Shown piece after piece: positions 56,404 to 64,000 of a stretch of DNA of 64,000 nucleotides; the stretch's first letter is position 1, and every line of letters starts with the position of its first letter. The notes beneath the pieces were generated by a model that worked only from the letters and a program-made list of their open reading frames with translations, made no database searches and was not told the origin of the DNA. A program made the translations under genes and the position numbers. This DNA comes from Citrobacter freundii ATCC 8090 = MTCC 1658 = NBRC 12681 (GTDB lineage: Bacteria; Pseudomonadota; Gammaproteobacteria; Enterobacterales; Enterobacteriaceae): assembly GCF_011064845.1 (NCBI RefSeq), contig NZ_CP049015.1:2790001-2854000 (forward strand), in the 5' to 3' direction.

Positions 56404-58215
56404 TTAAAAAGTGATACAGGTTGCGCCCTGTTCCGCACCGGACAGCTTTTCACGCAACGCGCTGAACATTTCACGGCCTGTGCCCACGCGCGATGCGCTG
56501 AGGTCAGGAATATGAGGCTGACGAGAAGCAAGTTCCTCTTCATCAACCAGCAGCGTCAATTCACCTGTCTGTCCATTCACACGAATGATGTCGCCATCGC
56601 GTACTTTTGCCAGCAGCCCGCCATCATAGGCTTCTGGGGTTACATGGATTGCTGAAGGCACTTTACCTGAAGCACCTGAAAGTCGTCCATCGGTAACTAA
56701 CGCAATTTTGAAACAACGGTCCAATAATACACCAAGTGGCGGCATGAGTTTATGTAATTCTGGCATTCCGTTTGCTTTTGGTCCCTGATGGCGCACAACT
56801 ACTACGCAATCACGATCGAGCAGTCCCGCATCGAAGGCAGGCAATACATCATGCTGACTTTCGAAAACAACCGCGGGCGCTTCAATCACCTGATTTTCTA
56901 CCGGTACCGCCGACGTTTTCATCACTGCGCGGCCGAGGTTTCCACTCAGCACTTTGGTGCCGCCGTGGTGGGAGAAAGGCTGGTCAAAGGTGGCTATCAC
57001 GTTGCTGTCCAGCGACTTCGCCGCACCTTCACGCCAGTCCAGCTCACCCTCGTTGAGCCAGGGTTCCATGGTGTAGCGCGATAAACCAAACCCGGCAACG
57101 GTGTTCACATCTTCATGCAGCAGACCCGCGTTAAGCAGTTCACGCATTAACACCGGCACGCCACCCGCCGCCTGGAAGTGGTTAATGTCTGCCGGACCAT
57201 TCGGGTACAGACGCGCCATCAGCGGCACGATATCGGACAGATCGGAGAAGTCGTCCCAGTTAATCAGAATACCGGCCGCGCGCGCCATTGCGACCAGGTG
57301 CATTGTATGGTTAGTGGAGCCCCCGGTCGCCAGCAGCGCGACAATACCGTTGACCACCACTTTTTCATCGATCATTTTACCGATCGGCATCCATTCATTG
57401 CCGTTGCCGGTCAGACGCGTTACCTGACGAGCCGCAGCGGCGGTCAACGCTTCGCGCAGCGGCGCATCCGGGTGCACGAATGAGGATCCTGGCAGTTGCA
57501 TCCCCATAAACTCCACTACCATCTGGTTGGTGTTTGCCGTGCCATAGAACGTACAGGTACCCGGTGCGTGATAAGACGCAGCTTCGGATTCAAGCAGCGC
57601 CATACGATCGACTTTACCTTCAGCATACAGCTGACGGATACGCACTTTTTCTTTGTTCGCCAGACCACTCGCCATCGGGCCGGAGGGAATAAAGATCGAA
57701 GGCAGATGACCAAATGACAGTGCCGCCATCACCAGACCCGGGACAATTTTGTCGCACACGCCAAGGAATAACGCGCCGTCAAACATATTGTGTGAGAGTC
57801 CCACAGCAGCCGACATAGCAATCACTTCGCGACTCAACAGCGAAAGCTCCATCCCATCCTGTCCCTGGGTCACACCGTCGCACATCGCAGGAACACCGCC
57901 AGCAACCTGGCCTACCGCATTGGCTTCATGCAGCGCTTTACGAATGATGTCCGGGTAATGCTCGTACGGCTGATGTGCGGAAAGCATGTCGTTATAGGAG
58001 GTAATGATCGCGATATTGTTACGCAGCATGCTTTTCAGCGAAGCCTTGTCATCCGGCTGGCAGGCAGCAAAACCATGCGCCAGGTTACCGCACGCCAGTT
58101 GTGAACGATGAACGGTAGTCGATTTCGCTTGTTCAATACGGGCAAGGTAGGCGGAACGTGTGTCGCGAGAACGTTCGACGATACGTTGTGTTACGCGTAA
58201 CAAATTCGGATTCAT
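56404..58215 (-). CDS. edd: 6-phosphogluconate dehydratase Edd
   Basis: An iron-sulfur enzyme that converts 6-phosphogluconate to KDPG. The 603-residue protein has cluster cysteines in [10 protein letters not shown] and [10 protein letters not shown] and in [12 protein letters not shown]. It is the first gene of the edd-eda operon, behind a GntR operator. Confidence 0.97.
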   Translation of the reverse strand: MNPNLLRVTQRIVERSRDTRSAYLARIEQAKSTTVHRSQLACGNLAHGFAACQPDDKASLKSMLRNNIAIITSYNDMLSAHQPYEHYPDIIRKALHEANAVGQVAGGVPAMCDGVTQGQDGMELSLLSREVIAMSAAVGLSHNMFDGALFLGVCDKIVPGLVMAALSFGHLPSIFIPSGPMASGLANKEKVRIRQLYAEGKVDRMALLESEAASYHAPGTCTFYGTANTNQMVVEFMGMQLPGSSFVHPDAPLREALTAAAARQVTRLTGNGNEWMPIGKMIDEKVVVNGIVALLATGGSTNHTMHLVAMARAAGILINWDDFSDLSDIVPLMARLYPNGPADINHFQAAGGVPVLMRELLNAGLLHEDVNTVAGFGLSRYTMEPWLNEGELDWREGAAKSLDSNVIATFDQPFSHHGGTKVLSGNLGRAVMKTSAVPVENQVIEAPAVVFESQHDVLPAFDAGLLDRDCVVVVRHQGPKANGMPELHKLMPPLGVLLDRCFKIALVTDGRLSGASGKVPSAIHVTPEAYDGGLLAKVRDGDIIRVNGQTGELTLLVDEEELASRQPHIPDLSASRVGTGREMFSALREKLSGAEQGATCITF

Positions 58216-58334
58216 AGAGGCTCCTAAAATTTATCTGTCAGAGCGTTGGAAAAACAATGTGTTTCAGTTGGGTTAAAAACAGCTGAATCGCTTGTTAGCC
58301 GTAGCTCAGGGGCAAAATCGTTTCAGGCAGTGTA

Positions 58335-58373
58335 ATAAAAAAAGCCCCGCGGGTGAATCCACGCGAGGCTTAA
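58335..58373 (-). terminator. Terminator of zwf
   Basis: The stem AAGCCTCGCG/CGCGGGGCTT is followed on the minus strand by TTTTTTT, between zwf and edd. Confidence 0.85.
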
Positions 58374-58409
58374 AAGTGCAAAAATTATTCTACAATCTGT
58401 GTTAGATCA

Positions 58410-58425
58410 TGTTACCGGTAAAATA
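58410..58425 (-). promoter_or_regulatory. GntR operator upstream of edd
   Basis: ATGTTACCGGTAAAAT closely matches the GntR palindrome ATGTTACCGATAACAT and lies in the zwf-edd gap, so edd-eda should be induced by gluconate. Confidence 0.75.
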
Positions 58426-58448
58426 ACACCTATGGGCTAGATGATATT

Positions 58449-59924
58449 TTACTCGAATTCGTTCCAGGAACGACCATCACGGGTAATCATGGCCACAGAG
58501 GCAACCGGTCCCCAGGTCCCGGCCTGATAAGGCTTCGGCGCGTCGTTGTCCATTGCCCAGGCTTCGGTAATAGAGTCGACCCACTTCCATGCTTCTTCAA
58601 CTTCATCTCGACGCACAAACAGCGCCTGAATGCCGCGCATCGTTTCAAGCAGCAGACGCTCATAAGCGTCGGCCAGATGTGTTTGGTTGAAGGTTTCGGA
58701 GTAGCTCAGATCAAGTTTGGTAATTTGCAGGTTATGCTTGTGATCCAGACCCGGCACTTTGTTCAGTACCTGGATATCGACACCTTCATCAGGCTGCAAA
58801 CGGATGGTCAGCTTGTTCTGTGGCAGGTCCTGCCAGGATTCTCTGAACAGGTTCAGCTCAGGCGTTTTGAAGTAAACCACGACTTCAGAGCACTTGGTCG
58901 GTAAACGTTTACCAGTACGCAGGTAGAATGGAACACCCGCCCAGCGCCAGTTATCGATATCCACACGGATTGCCACAAACGTTTCCGTATTGCTGCTCTT
59001 GTTCGCACCTTCTTCTTCCAGGTATCCCGGAACTTTTTTGCCCTGGGCAAAACCGGCGGTGTACTGACCGCGAACCGTTTTTTCTCGCACGTTCGAACGA
59101 TCGATGCGACGCAGTGATTTCAGTACCTTCACTTTTTCATCACGGATGCTGTCAGCGCTCAGATCGGACGGTGGAGACATCGCGATCATGCATAGGATTT
59201 GCAGCAGATGGTTCTGGATCATGTCGCGCATCTGACCGGCCTGGTCAAAGTAGCCCCAGCGCCCTTCAATGCCCACTTCTTCCGCCACGGTAATTTCTAC
59301 GTGATCGATAGTGCGGTTATCCCAGTTGTTCACAAACAGGGAGTTGGCAAAACGCAGTGCCAACAGGTTCAGTACCGTCTCTTTGCCGAGATAGTGGTCG
59401 ATGCGGTAAACCTGGCACTCTTCGAAATACTCGCCGACCTGATCGTTGATTTCGCGCGATGTTGCCAGTGACGTTCCTAACGGTTTTTCCATCACCACGC
59501 GGGCAGGCTTAGCATTCAGCTTTGCTTCACCCAAACCTTTGCAGATTGCGCCAAAAGTGCTTGGCGGCATCGCGAAATAGTTAATAGTGGTACGTGATTT
59601 CTGATCCAGCATTTCACCCAGACGGCTAAATGCGGCGGTATCATTGACGTCCAGATTACAAAACTCCAGACGACCGCTGAGGGTCTCCCATAAACCTTCA
59701 TCGATTTTTTCTTTCATGAAGGTTTCGAGCGCTTCGCGCACAACCTTGGTATAAGCTGCTTTGTTCCAGTCGGCACGCCCAACCCCAATGATACGGGTTT
59801 CCGGGTTAATCTGGCCGGCCTTTTCCAGTTGATACAGGGAAGGCAGCAATTTCCGTCGCGCCAGGTCGCCCTTCGCACCGAAAATGACCAGGTCACATGC
59901 CTGGGCTGTTTGCGTTACCGCCAT
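58449..59924 (-). CDS. zwf: Glucose-6-phosphate 1-dehydrogenase
   Basis: It oxidises glucose 6-phosphate to 6-phosphogluconolactone with NADP, feeding Edd. The 491-residue protein has the nucleotide motif [12 protein letters not shown] and the active-site RIDHYLGKE. It starts at the ATG before [10 protein letters not shown]; 14 upstream codons in frame are not used in E. coli. HexR and Sox/Mar boxes lie upstream. Confidence 0.97.
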   Translation of the reverse strand: MAVTQTAQACDLVIFGAKGDLARRKLLPSLYQLEKAGQINPETRIIGVGRADWNKAAYTKVVREALETFMKEKIDEGLWETLSGRLEFCNLDVNDTAAFSRLGEMLDQKSRTTINYFAMPPSTFGAICKGLGEAKLNAKPARVVMEKPLGTSLATSREINDQVGEYFEECQVYRIDHYLGKETVLNLLALRFANSLFVNNWDNRTIDHVEITVAEEVGIEGRWGYFDQAGQMRDMIQNHLLQILCMIAMSPPSDLSADSIRDEKVKVLKSLRRIDRSNVREKTVRGQYTAGFAQGKKVPGYLEEEGANKSSNTETFVAIRVDIDNWRWAGVPFYLRTGKRLPTKCSEVVVYFKTPELNLFRESWQDLPQNKLTIRLQPDEGVDIQVLNKVPGLDHKHNLQITKLDLSYSETFNQTHLADAYERLLLETMRGIQALFVRRDEVEEAWKWVDSITEAWAMDNDAPKPYQAGTWGPVASVAMITRDGRSWNEFE

Positions 59925-59970
59925 GTCATTCTCCTCAATTAAGTGCCTGGTGCTTTTGCCAGACACTGGT

Positions 59971-59985
59971 TGTAATTTTATTACA
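59971..59985. promoter_or_regulatory. HexR operator of zwf
   Basis: TGTAATTTTATTACA is a palindrome fitting the HexR consensus TGTARTWWWATTACA, 47 bases upstream of zwf and in the zwf-hexR gap. KDPG, made by Edd, releases HexR. Confidence 0.85.
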
Positions 59986-60022
59986 GTGCACTGTACTGCT
60001 TTTACGTGAATCCGGAAACCGT

Positions 60023-60045
60023 AAACGCTTATCCAGCCGTGCTGT
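60023..60045 (-). promoter_or_regulatory. SoxS/MarA box of zwf
   Basis: The minus strand reads GCACGGCTGGATAAGCGTTT, nearly the same as the E. coli zwf soxbox. Confidence 0.75.
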
Positions 60046-60291
60046 TACCGCGAACAGCCGCTTTATTGGCGTATAACCCATCAAAATGGATAAAAAAGTC
60101 GTATTTTTCGTACCCATGACGAAGTATGAAAATCCGACTCCGATCATGTAATGAAAAAAAACAACAACTATTCTGTCCATTTTGCTCCGTTGCTGCATTA
60201 GCAGGGGTAATATCTATACACTAAATTGTGTATCGGTTTCCCCGTATCGCTGAAATCGTTTTTGCCCATGACCCATGAGTCTACCTACATC

Positions 60292-61161
60292 ATGAATATG
60301 CTGGAAAAAATCCAGTTAAAACTGGAACATTTGAGCAAGTCAGAGCGTAAAGTCGCCGACATTATTCTTGCCTCTCCCGAGCGGGCAATCCATTCAAGCA
60401 TCGCCGCACTTGCTGTAGAAGCGAATGTCAGCGAGCCAACGGTGAACCGTTTTTGTCGCAGCATGGACACCCGCGGCTTTCCTGATTTTAAACTGCATCT
60501 GGCGCAAAGTCTGGCAAATGGCACCCCTTATGTTAATCGCAATGTGGATGAGGATGACAGCGTAGAATCTTACACGGGGAAAATCTTCGAGTCAGCGATG
60601 GCAAGCCTCGACCACGTTCGCCAGTCGCTGGATAACGCGGCGGTAAACCGGGCGGTAGATTTATTAACCCAGGCGAAGAAAATTGCCTTCTTTGGTTTAG
60701 GTTCTTCCGCCGCGGTAGCGCATGACGCGATGAATAAATTTTTCCGCTTTAACGTGCCGGTAATTTATTCCGACGATATTGTTCTGCAACGCATGAGTTG
60801 TATGAATTGTAGCGACGACGACGTCATTGTGCTTATTTCTCATACCGGAAGAACCAAAAGTCTGGTTGAACTGGCGCAGTTAGCGCGGGAAAACGATGCC
60901 ATGGTTATCGCCCTCACCTCTCCCGGTACGCCACTGGCGCGGGAAGCCACGCTGGCAATTACCCTCGATGTACCGGAAGATACTGACATTTATATGCCCA
61001 TGGTCTCTCGACTTGCTCAACTGACCGTGATAGATGTGCTGGCTACAGGATTTACTTTGCGCCGAGGGGCAAAATTTAGAGATAACTTGAAGCGTGTCAA
61101 GGAAGCGCTCAAGGAATCGCGTTTTGATAAAGAATTACTCATCAAGAGTGATGACCGCTAA
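60292..61161 (+). CDS. hexR: RpiR-family repressor HexR
   Basis: It represses zwf, edd-eda and other central-carbon genes; KDPG is the inducer. The 289-residue protein has the N-terminal RpiR helix-turn-helix (SIAALAVEANVSEPTVNRFCRSMDTRGFPDFKLHL) and a SIS sugar-phosphate domain (FFGLGSSAAVAHDA; VLISHTGRTKS). It starts at the ATG before NMLEKIQLKLEHL; 22 codons upstream are in frame but not in the family. Confidence 0.96.
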   Translation: MNMLEKIQLKLEHLSKSERKVADIILASPERAIHSSIAALAVEANVSEPTVNRFCRSMDTRGFPDFKLHLAQSLANGTPYVNRNVDEDDSVESYTGKIFESAMASLDHVRQSLDNAAVNRAVDLLTQAKKIAFFGLGSSAAVAHDAMNKFFRFNVPVIYSDDIVLQRMSCMNCSDDDVIVLISHTGRTKSLVELAQLARENDAMVIALTSPGTPLAREATLAITLDVPEDTDIYMPMVSRLAQLTVIDVLATGFTLRRGAKFRDNLKRVKEALKESRFDKELLIKSDDR

Positions 61162-61279
61162 AAGCAATAACAATGTTCTACCCTTTTATCATCCGGGTTG
61201 TTCATTTACCGTTAATGTTTGAGAACGGCCGGATCAATGTTCACGCAACACCAAGTTGTTTCAGTCAACGGAGTATTAC

Positions 61280-62722
61280 ATGTCCAGAAGGCTTCGCAGA
61301 ACCAAAATCGTTACCACGTTAGGCCCGGCAACTGACCGCGATAACAACCTTGAGAAGATTATCGCCGCGGGTGCGAACGTCGTACGTATGAACTTTTCCC
61401 ACGGCTCTCCAGAAGATCACAAACTGCGGGCGGATAAAGTCCGTGAAATTGCCGCAAAACTGGGACGTCATGTAGCTATTTTGGGTGACCTGCAGGGACC
61501 TAAAATCCGCGTATCCACCTTTAAAGAAGGTAAAGTATTCCTTAACGTTGGCGACAAGTTCCTGTTAGACGCCAACCTCGGCAAAGGCGAAGGCGACAAA
61601 GAAAAAGTCGGTATTGATTATAAAGGGCTGCCTGCTGACGTCGTGCCTGGCGATATCCTGCTGCTCGACGATGGTCGCGTACAGCTTAAGGTGCTGGAAG
61701 TTCAGGGCATGAAAGTCTTCACCGAAGTCACCGTCGGTGGCCCGCTATCCAATAACAAAGGCATCAACAAACTGGGCGGCGGTCTCTCTGCTGAAGCTCT
61801 GACCGAAAAAGACAAAGCCGACATCATTACCGCAGCACAAATCAGCGTTGACTATCTGGCTGTCTCCTTCCCGCGCTGCGGCGAAGATCTGAATTATGCC
61901 CGCCGTCTGGCGCGCGATGCCGGTTGCGATGCGAAAATTGTCGCCAAAGTAGAACGTGCAGAAGCCGTCTGCGACCAGAATGCGATGGATGACATCATCC
62001 TGGCTTCTGACGTAGTGATGGTAGCCCGTGGCGACCTGGGTGTTGAAATCGGTGACCCTGAGCTGGTAGGTATTCAGAAAGCGTTGATTCGTCGCGCGCG
62101 CCAGCTGAACCGTGCGGTCATCACCGCTACGCAGATGATGGAGTCGATGATTACCAACCCAATGCCGACTCGTGCGGAAGTGATGGATGTGGCTAACGCC
62201 GTCCTCGACGGCACCGATGCCGTGATGCTCTCTGCAGAAACAGCAGCAGGTCAGTACCCGGCGGAAACCGTCGCAGCAATGGCGCGCGTCTGTCTCGGCG
62301 CTGAAAAGATACCGAGCATCAACGTCTCTAAACACCGCCTTGACGTGCAGTTTGATAACGTTGAAGAAGCGATTGCGATGTCAGCGATGTACGCTGCTAA
62401 CCACCTGAAAGGGGTCACCGCTATCATCGCAATGACGGAGTCCGGTCGCACTGCGCTGATGACTTCTCGTATCAGTTCCGGCCTGCCGATTTTCGCGATG
62501 TCTCGTCATGAGCGCACGCTGAATCTGACCTCCCTGTACCGCGGTGTCACCCCGGTTCACTTCGACAGCGAAACTGACGGCGTCGTTGCCGCCAATGAAG
62601 CGGTGAACCTGCTGCGCGATAAAGGCTACCTGGTTTCTGGTGACCTGGTGATCGTGACCCAGGGCGATGTGATGAGCACCATTGGCTCAACCAATACCAC
62701 GCGTATTCTGACCGTAGAATAA
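61280..62722 (+). CDS. pykA: Pyruvate kinase II
   Basis: It makes pyruvate and ATP from phosphoenolpyruvate; the AMP/ribose-5-phosphate-activated isozyme. The 480-residue protein has the signature [11 protein letters not shown]...[22 protein letters not shown] and [11 protein letters not shown]. It starts at the ATG before [10 protein letters not shown]. Confidence 0.97.
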   Translation: MSRRLRRTKIVTTLGPATDRDNNLEKIIAAGANVVRMNFSHGSPEDHKLRADKVREIAAKLGRHVAILGDLQGPKIRVSTFKEGKVFLNVGDKFLLDANLGKGEGDKEKVGIDYKGLPADVVPGDILLLDDGRVQLKVLEVQGMKVFTEVTVGGPLSNNKGINKLGGGLSAEALTEKDKADIITAAQISVDYLAVSFPRCGEDLNYARRLARDAGCDAKIVAKVERAEAVCDQNAMDDIILASDVVMVARGDLGVEIGDPELVGIQKALIRRARQLNRAVITATQMMESMITNPMPTRAEVMDVANAVLDGTDAVMLSAETAAGQYPAETVAAMARVCLGAEKIPSINVSKHRLDVQFDNVEEAIAMSAMYAANHLKGVTAIIAMTESGRTALMTSRISSGLPIFAMSRHERTLNLTSLYRGVTPVHFDSETDGVVAANEAVNLLRDKGYLVSGDLVIVTQGDVMSTIGSTNTTRILTVE

Positions 62723-62734
62723 GTCGCTTAAATG

Positions 62735-62767
62735 TAAAAAAGCCTCTCGTTTGAGAGGCTTTTTTTA
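62735..62767. terminator. Bidirectional terminator between pykA and lpxM
   Basis: The stem AGCCTCTC/GAGAGGCT is flanked by A6 and T7, between convergent genes. Confidence 0.93.
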
Positions 62768-63736
62768 TTTCTTCGGATAGAGATCTTTGCGCTTATAGGG
62801 CTCAATCTCGCCGGGTTTACGCGTCTTAAGCAGTTTCAGAATCCAGGTGTATTGTTCGACATGAGGCGTGACAAAAATCTCCACCTCTTCGTTCATCCGT
62901 CTGGCAATGGTGTGGTCATCCGCCGTCAGGATGTCATCCATCGGTGGACGAACATGGATCGTCAGGCGGTGCGTTCTCCCATCGTATACGGGGAACAGCG
63001 GTACCACGCGCGCGTGGCAGACTTTCATCAGACGTCCAATCGCCGGTAACGTTGCTTTATAGGTAGCAAAAAAATCGACAAACTCGCTGTGTTCAGGCCC
63101 ATGGTCCTGATCCGGCAGGTAGTATCCCCAATATCCCTGACGGACAGACTGAATAAACGGTTTGATGCCATCATTACGCGCATGCAAACGACCACCAAAG
63201 CGACGGCGTACCGTGTTCCAGACGTAATCGAATACCGGGTTCCCCTGATTGTGGAACATCGCAGCCATTTTCTGTCCCTGGGACGCCATCAGCATCGCCG
63301 GGATATCTACCCCCCAGCCATGTGGAACGAGAAAAATAACTTTTTCATCGTTGCGCCGCATCTCTTCGATGATTTCCAGGCCCTGCCAGTCAACCCGACT
63401 CTGAATTTTCTCCGGGCCACGTATTGCTAATTCAGCCATCATGACCATCGCCTGAGGCGCAGTTGCATACATATCATCAACAATGGCTTCACGCTCAGCT
63501 TCGCTACGTTCAGGAAAGCAGAGGGATAAATTGATCAATGCTCTGCGACGGGAGCTTTTTCCCAGTCTTCCGGCGAGCCGTCCGAGTTTTGCCAGAATAG
63601 GATCACGAAATGCTGCCGGCGTTAACGCAATACCAGCTATCGCCGCCACCCCCAGCCAGGCGCCCCAGTAGCGCGGATGGCGAAATGATTTGTGAAACTC
63701 AGGGATATACTCAATATTCTTTTTTTTCGTTTCCAT
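62765..63736 (-). CDS. lpxM: Lipid A myristoyltransferase LpxM
   Basis: It adds the secondary myristate that completes hexa-acyl lipid A (MsbB). The 323-residue inner-membrane acyltransferase has one N-terminal helix (WLGVAAIAGIALTPAAF) and the HX4D motif HGWGVD with downstream DQDHGPEHSEFVDFF. It starts at the ATG before ETKKKNIEYIPEF. Confidence 0.96.
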   Translation of the reverse strand: METKKKNIEYIPEFHKSFRHPRYWGAWLGVAAIAGIALTPAAFRDPILAKLGRLAGRLGKSSRRRALINLSLCFPERSEAEREAIVDDMYATAPQAMVMMAELAIRGPEKIQSRVDWQGLEIIEEMRRNDEKVIFLVPHGWGVDIPAMLMASQGQKMAAMFHNQGNPVFDYVWNTVRRRFGGRLHARNDGIKPFIQSVRQGYWGYYLPDQDHGPEHSEFVDFFATYKATLPAIGRLMKVCHARVVPLFPVYDGRTHRLTIHVRPPMDDILTADDHTIARRMNEEVEIFVTPHVEQYTWILKLLKTRKPGEIEPYKRKDLYPKK

Positions 63737-63810
63737 GCTCTTCCAGTGTCTGGTGCCGCGAAAAGTAAATCTGCTGATAGTGTAGCGGCGCACCGTGCGC
63801 CGTACAAAAT

Positions 63811-63843
63811 AAAAAAGCCGGCACGCATAGCGTACCGGCTTTG
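63811..63843 (-). terminator. Terminator of mepM
   Basis: The stem AAAGCCGG/CCGGCTTT with an inner ACGC/GCGT pairing, followed on the minus strand by TTTTTT. Confidence 0.88.
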
Positions 63844-63855
63844 TCAGTGTACTAA

Positions 63856-64000
63856 TTAATCAAAACGTAGCTGAGGCATAACCTCTTTCACCTGCGCCAG
63901 GTAATCGGTGCGATCCGAGCCGGTCAGACCCTCTGTACGCGGCAGTTTCGCCGTCAAAGGGTTCACGGCCTGCTGGTTAACCCATACTTCATAGTGCAGA
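63856..64000 (-). CDS. mepM: Murein DD-endopeptidase MepM, C-terminal end only
   Basis: The last 47 codons of a gene running in from the right: LHYEVWVNQQAVNPLTAKLPRT is the end of the LytM peptidase domain (its HYE is part of the zinc-site motif HLHYE), and the tail ends in PQLRFD as in E. coli MepM. MepM opens D-Ala-DAP cross-links during cell growth and is degraded by Prc in E. coli. Confidence 0.93.
   Translation of the reverse strand, partial: LHYEVWVNQQAVNPLTAKLPRTEGLTGSDRTDYLAQVKEVMPQLRFD

Overview
The window is an enterobacterial chromosome segment. Gene order and protein identity are those of the E. coli/Salmonella rlmA–mepM region. A GTG-started FtsI paralogue sits between rlmA and cspC, as in Salmonella (PBP3-SAL), and the MgrB sequence is of Salmonella/Citrobacter type. 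I favour Citrobacter or a close relative; species cannot be fixed from this window.

Layout. 1–19.6 kb is core genome: rlmA (partial), the FtsI paralogue, cspC, a yobF remnant broken by a complete 1196-bp IS5-family element, yebO, mgrB with a PhoP box, yobH, kdgR, yebQ, htpX, prc, proQ, msrC, letA-letB, rsmF, yebV, yebW, pphA. 19.7–47.0 kb is a lambdoid prophage bounded by 30-bp direct repeats that overlap the 3' end of the SdsR small RNA gene. SdsR is whole on the right side, while the antisense RNA RyeA is cut off from its original upstream region. 47.0–64 kb is core genome again: yebY-copD-copC, holE, yobB, exoX, ptrB, yebE, yebF, yebG (LexA box), purT, eda, edd, zwf (HexR and Sox boxes), hexR, pykA, lpxM, mepM (partial).

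The prophage is defective. It keeps integrase/excisionase, a compact immunity region, a recombination/nin-like block (DUF1367, RusA, DUF968), a Q antiterminator, a complete lysis cassette (holin, SAR endolysin, nested Rz/Rz1), an HNH protein, both terminase subunits and the portal. It has lost the rest of the head genes and all tail genes: the head protease stops after 13 codons, and beyond it lie a DinI/MsgA remnant, an AT-rich CSS-motif EAL phosphodiesterase gene and a truncated yedK-like gene. No replication genes are recognisable. The recE-like gene is doubly broken: an IS3-family element sits in its N-terminal half, and an in-frame deletion fuses the RecE front to a RecT-like tail.

Accessory cargo. 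(1) A two-gene operon between the repressor and the left operator encodes a DUF6932-like nucleotidyltransferase and an unrecognised 310-residue partner. This is the classic site for superinfection-exclusion genes and is the best candidate for an undescribed system. (2) A cold-shock cluster holds two CspB-like genes, a CspH-like gene, a YmcF homologue that appears to start at ATT, a GnsA/B homologue and a YnfU homologue. (3) A reversed single gene is inserted between HNH and terS. The immunity region has an HTH-only repressor (128 aa, no LexA-type peptidase) and five related 17-bp operators placed over promoters on both sides.
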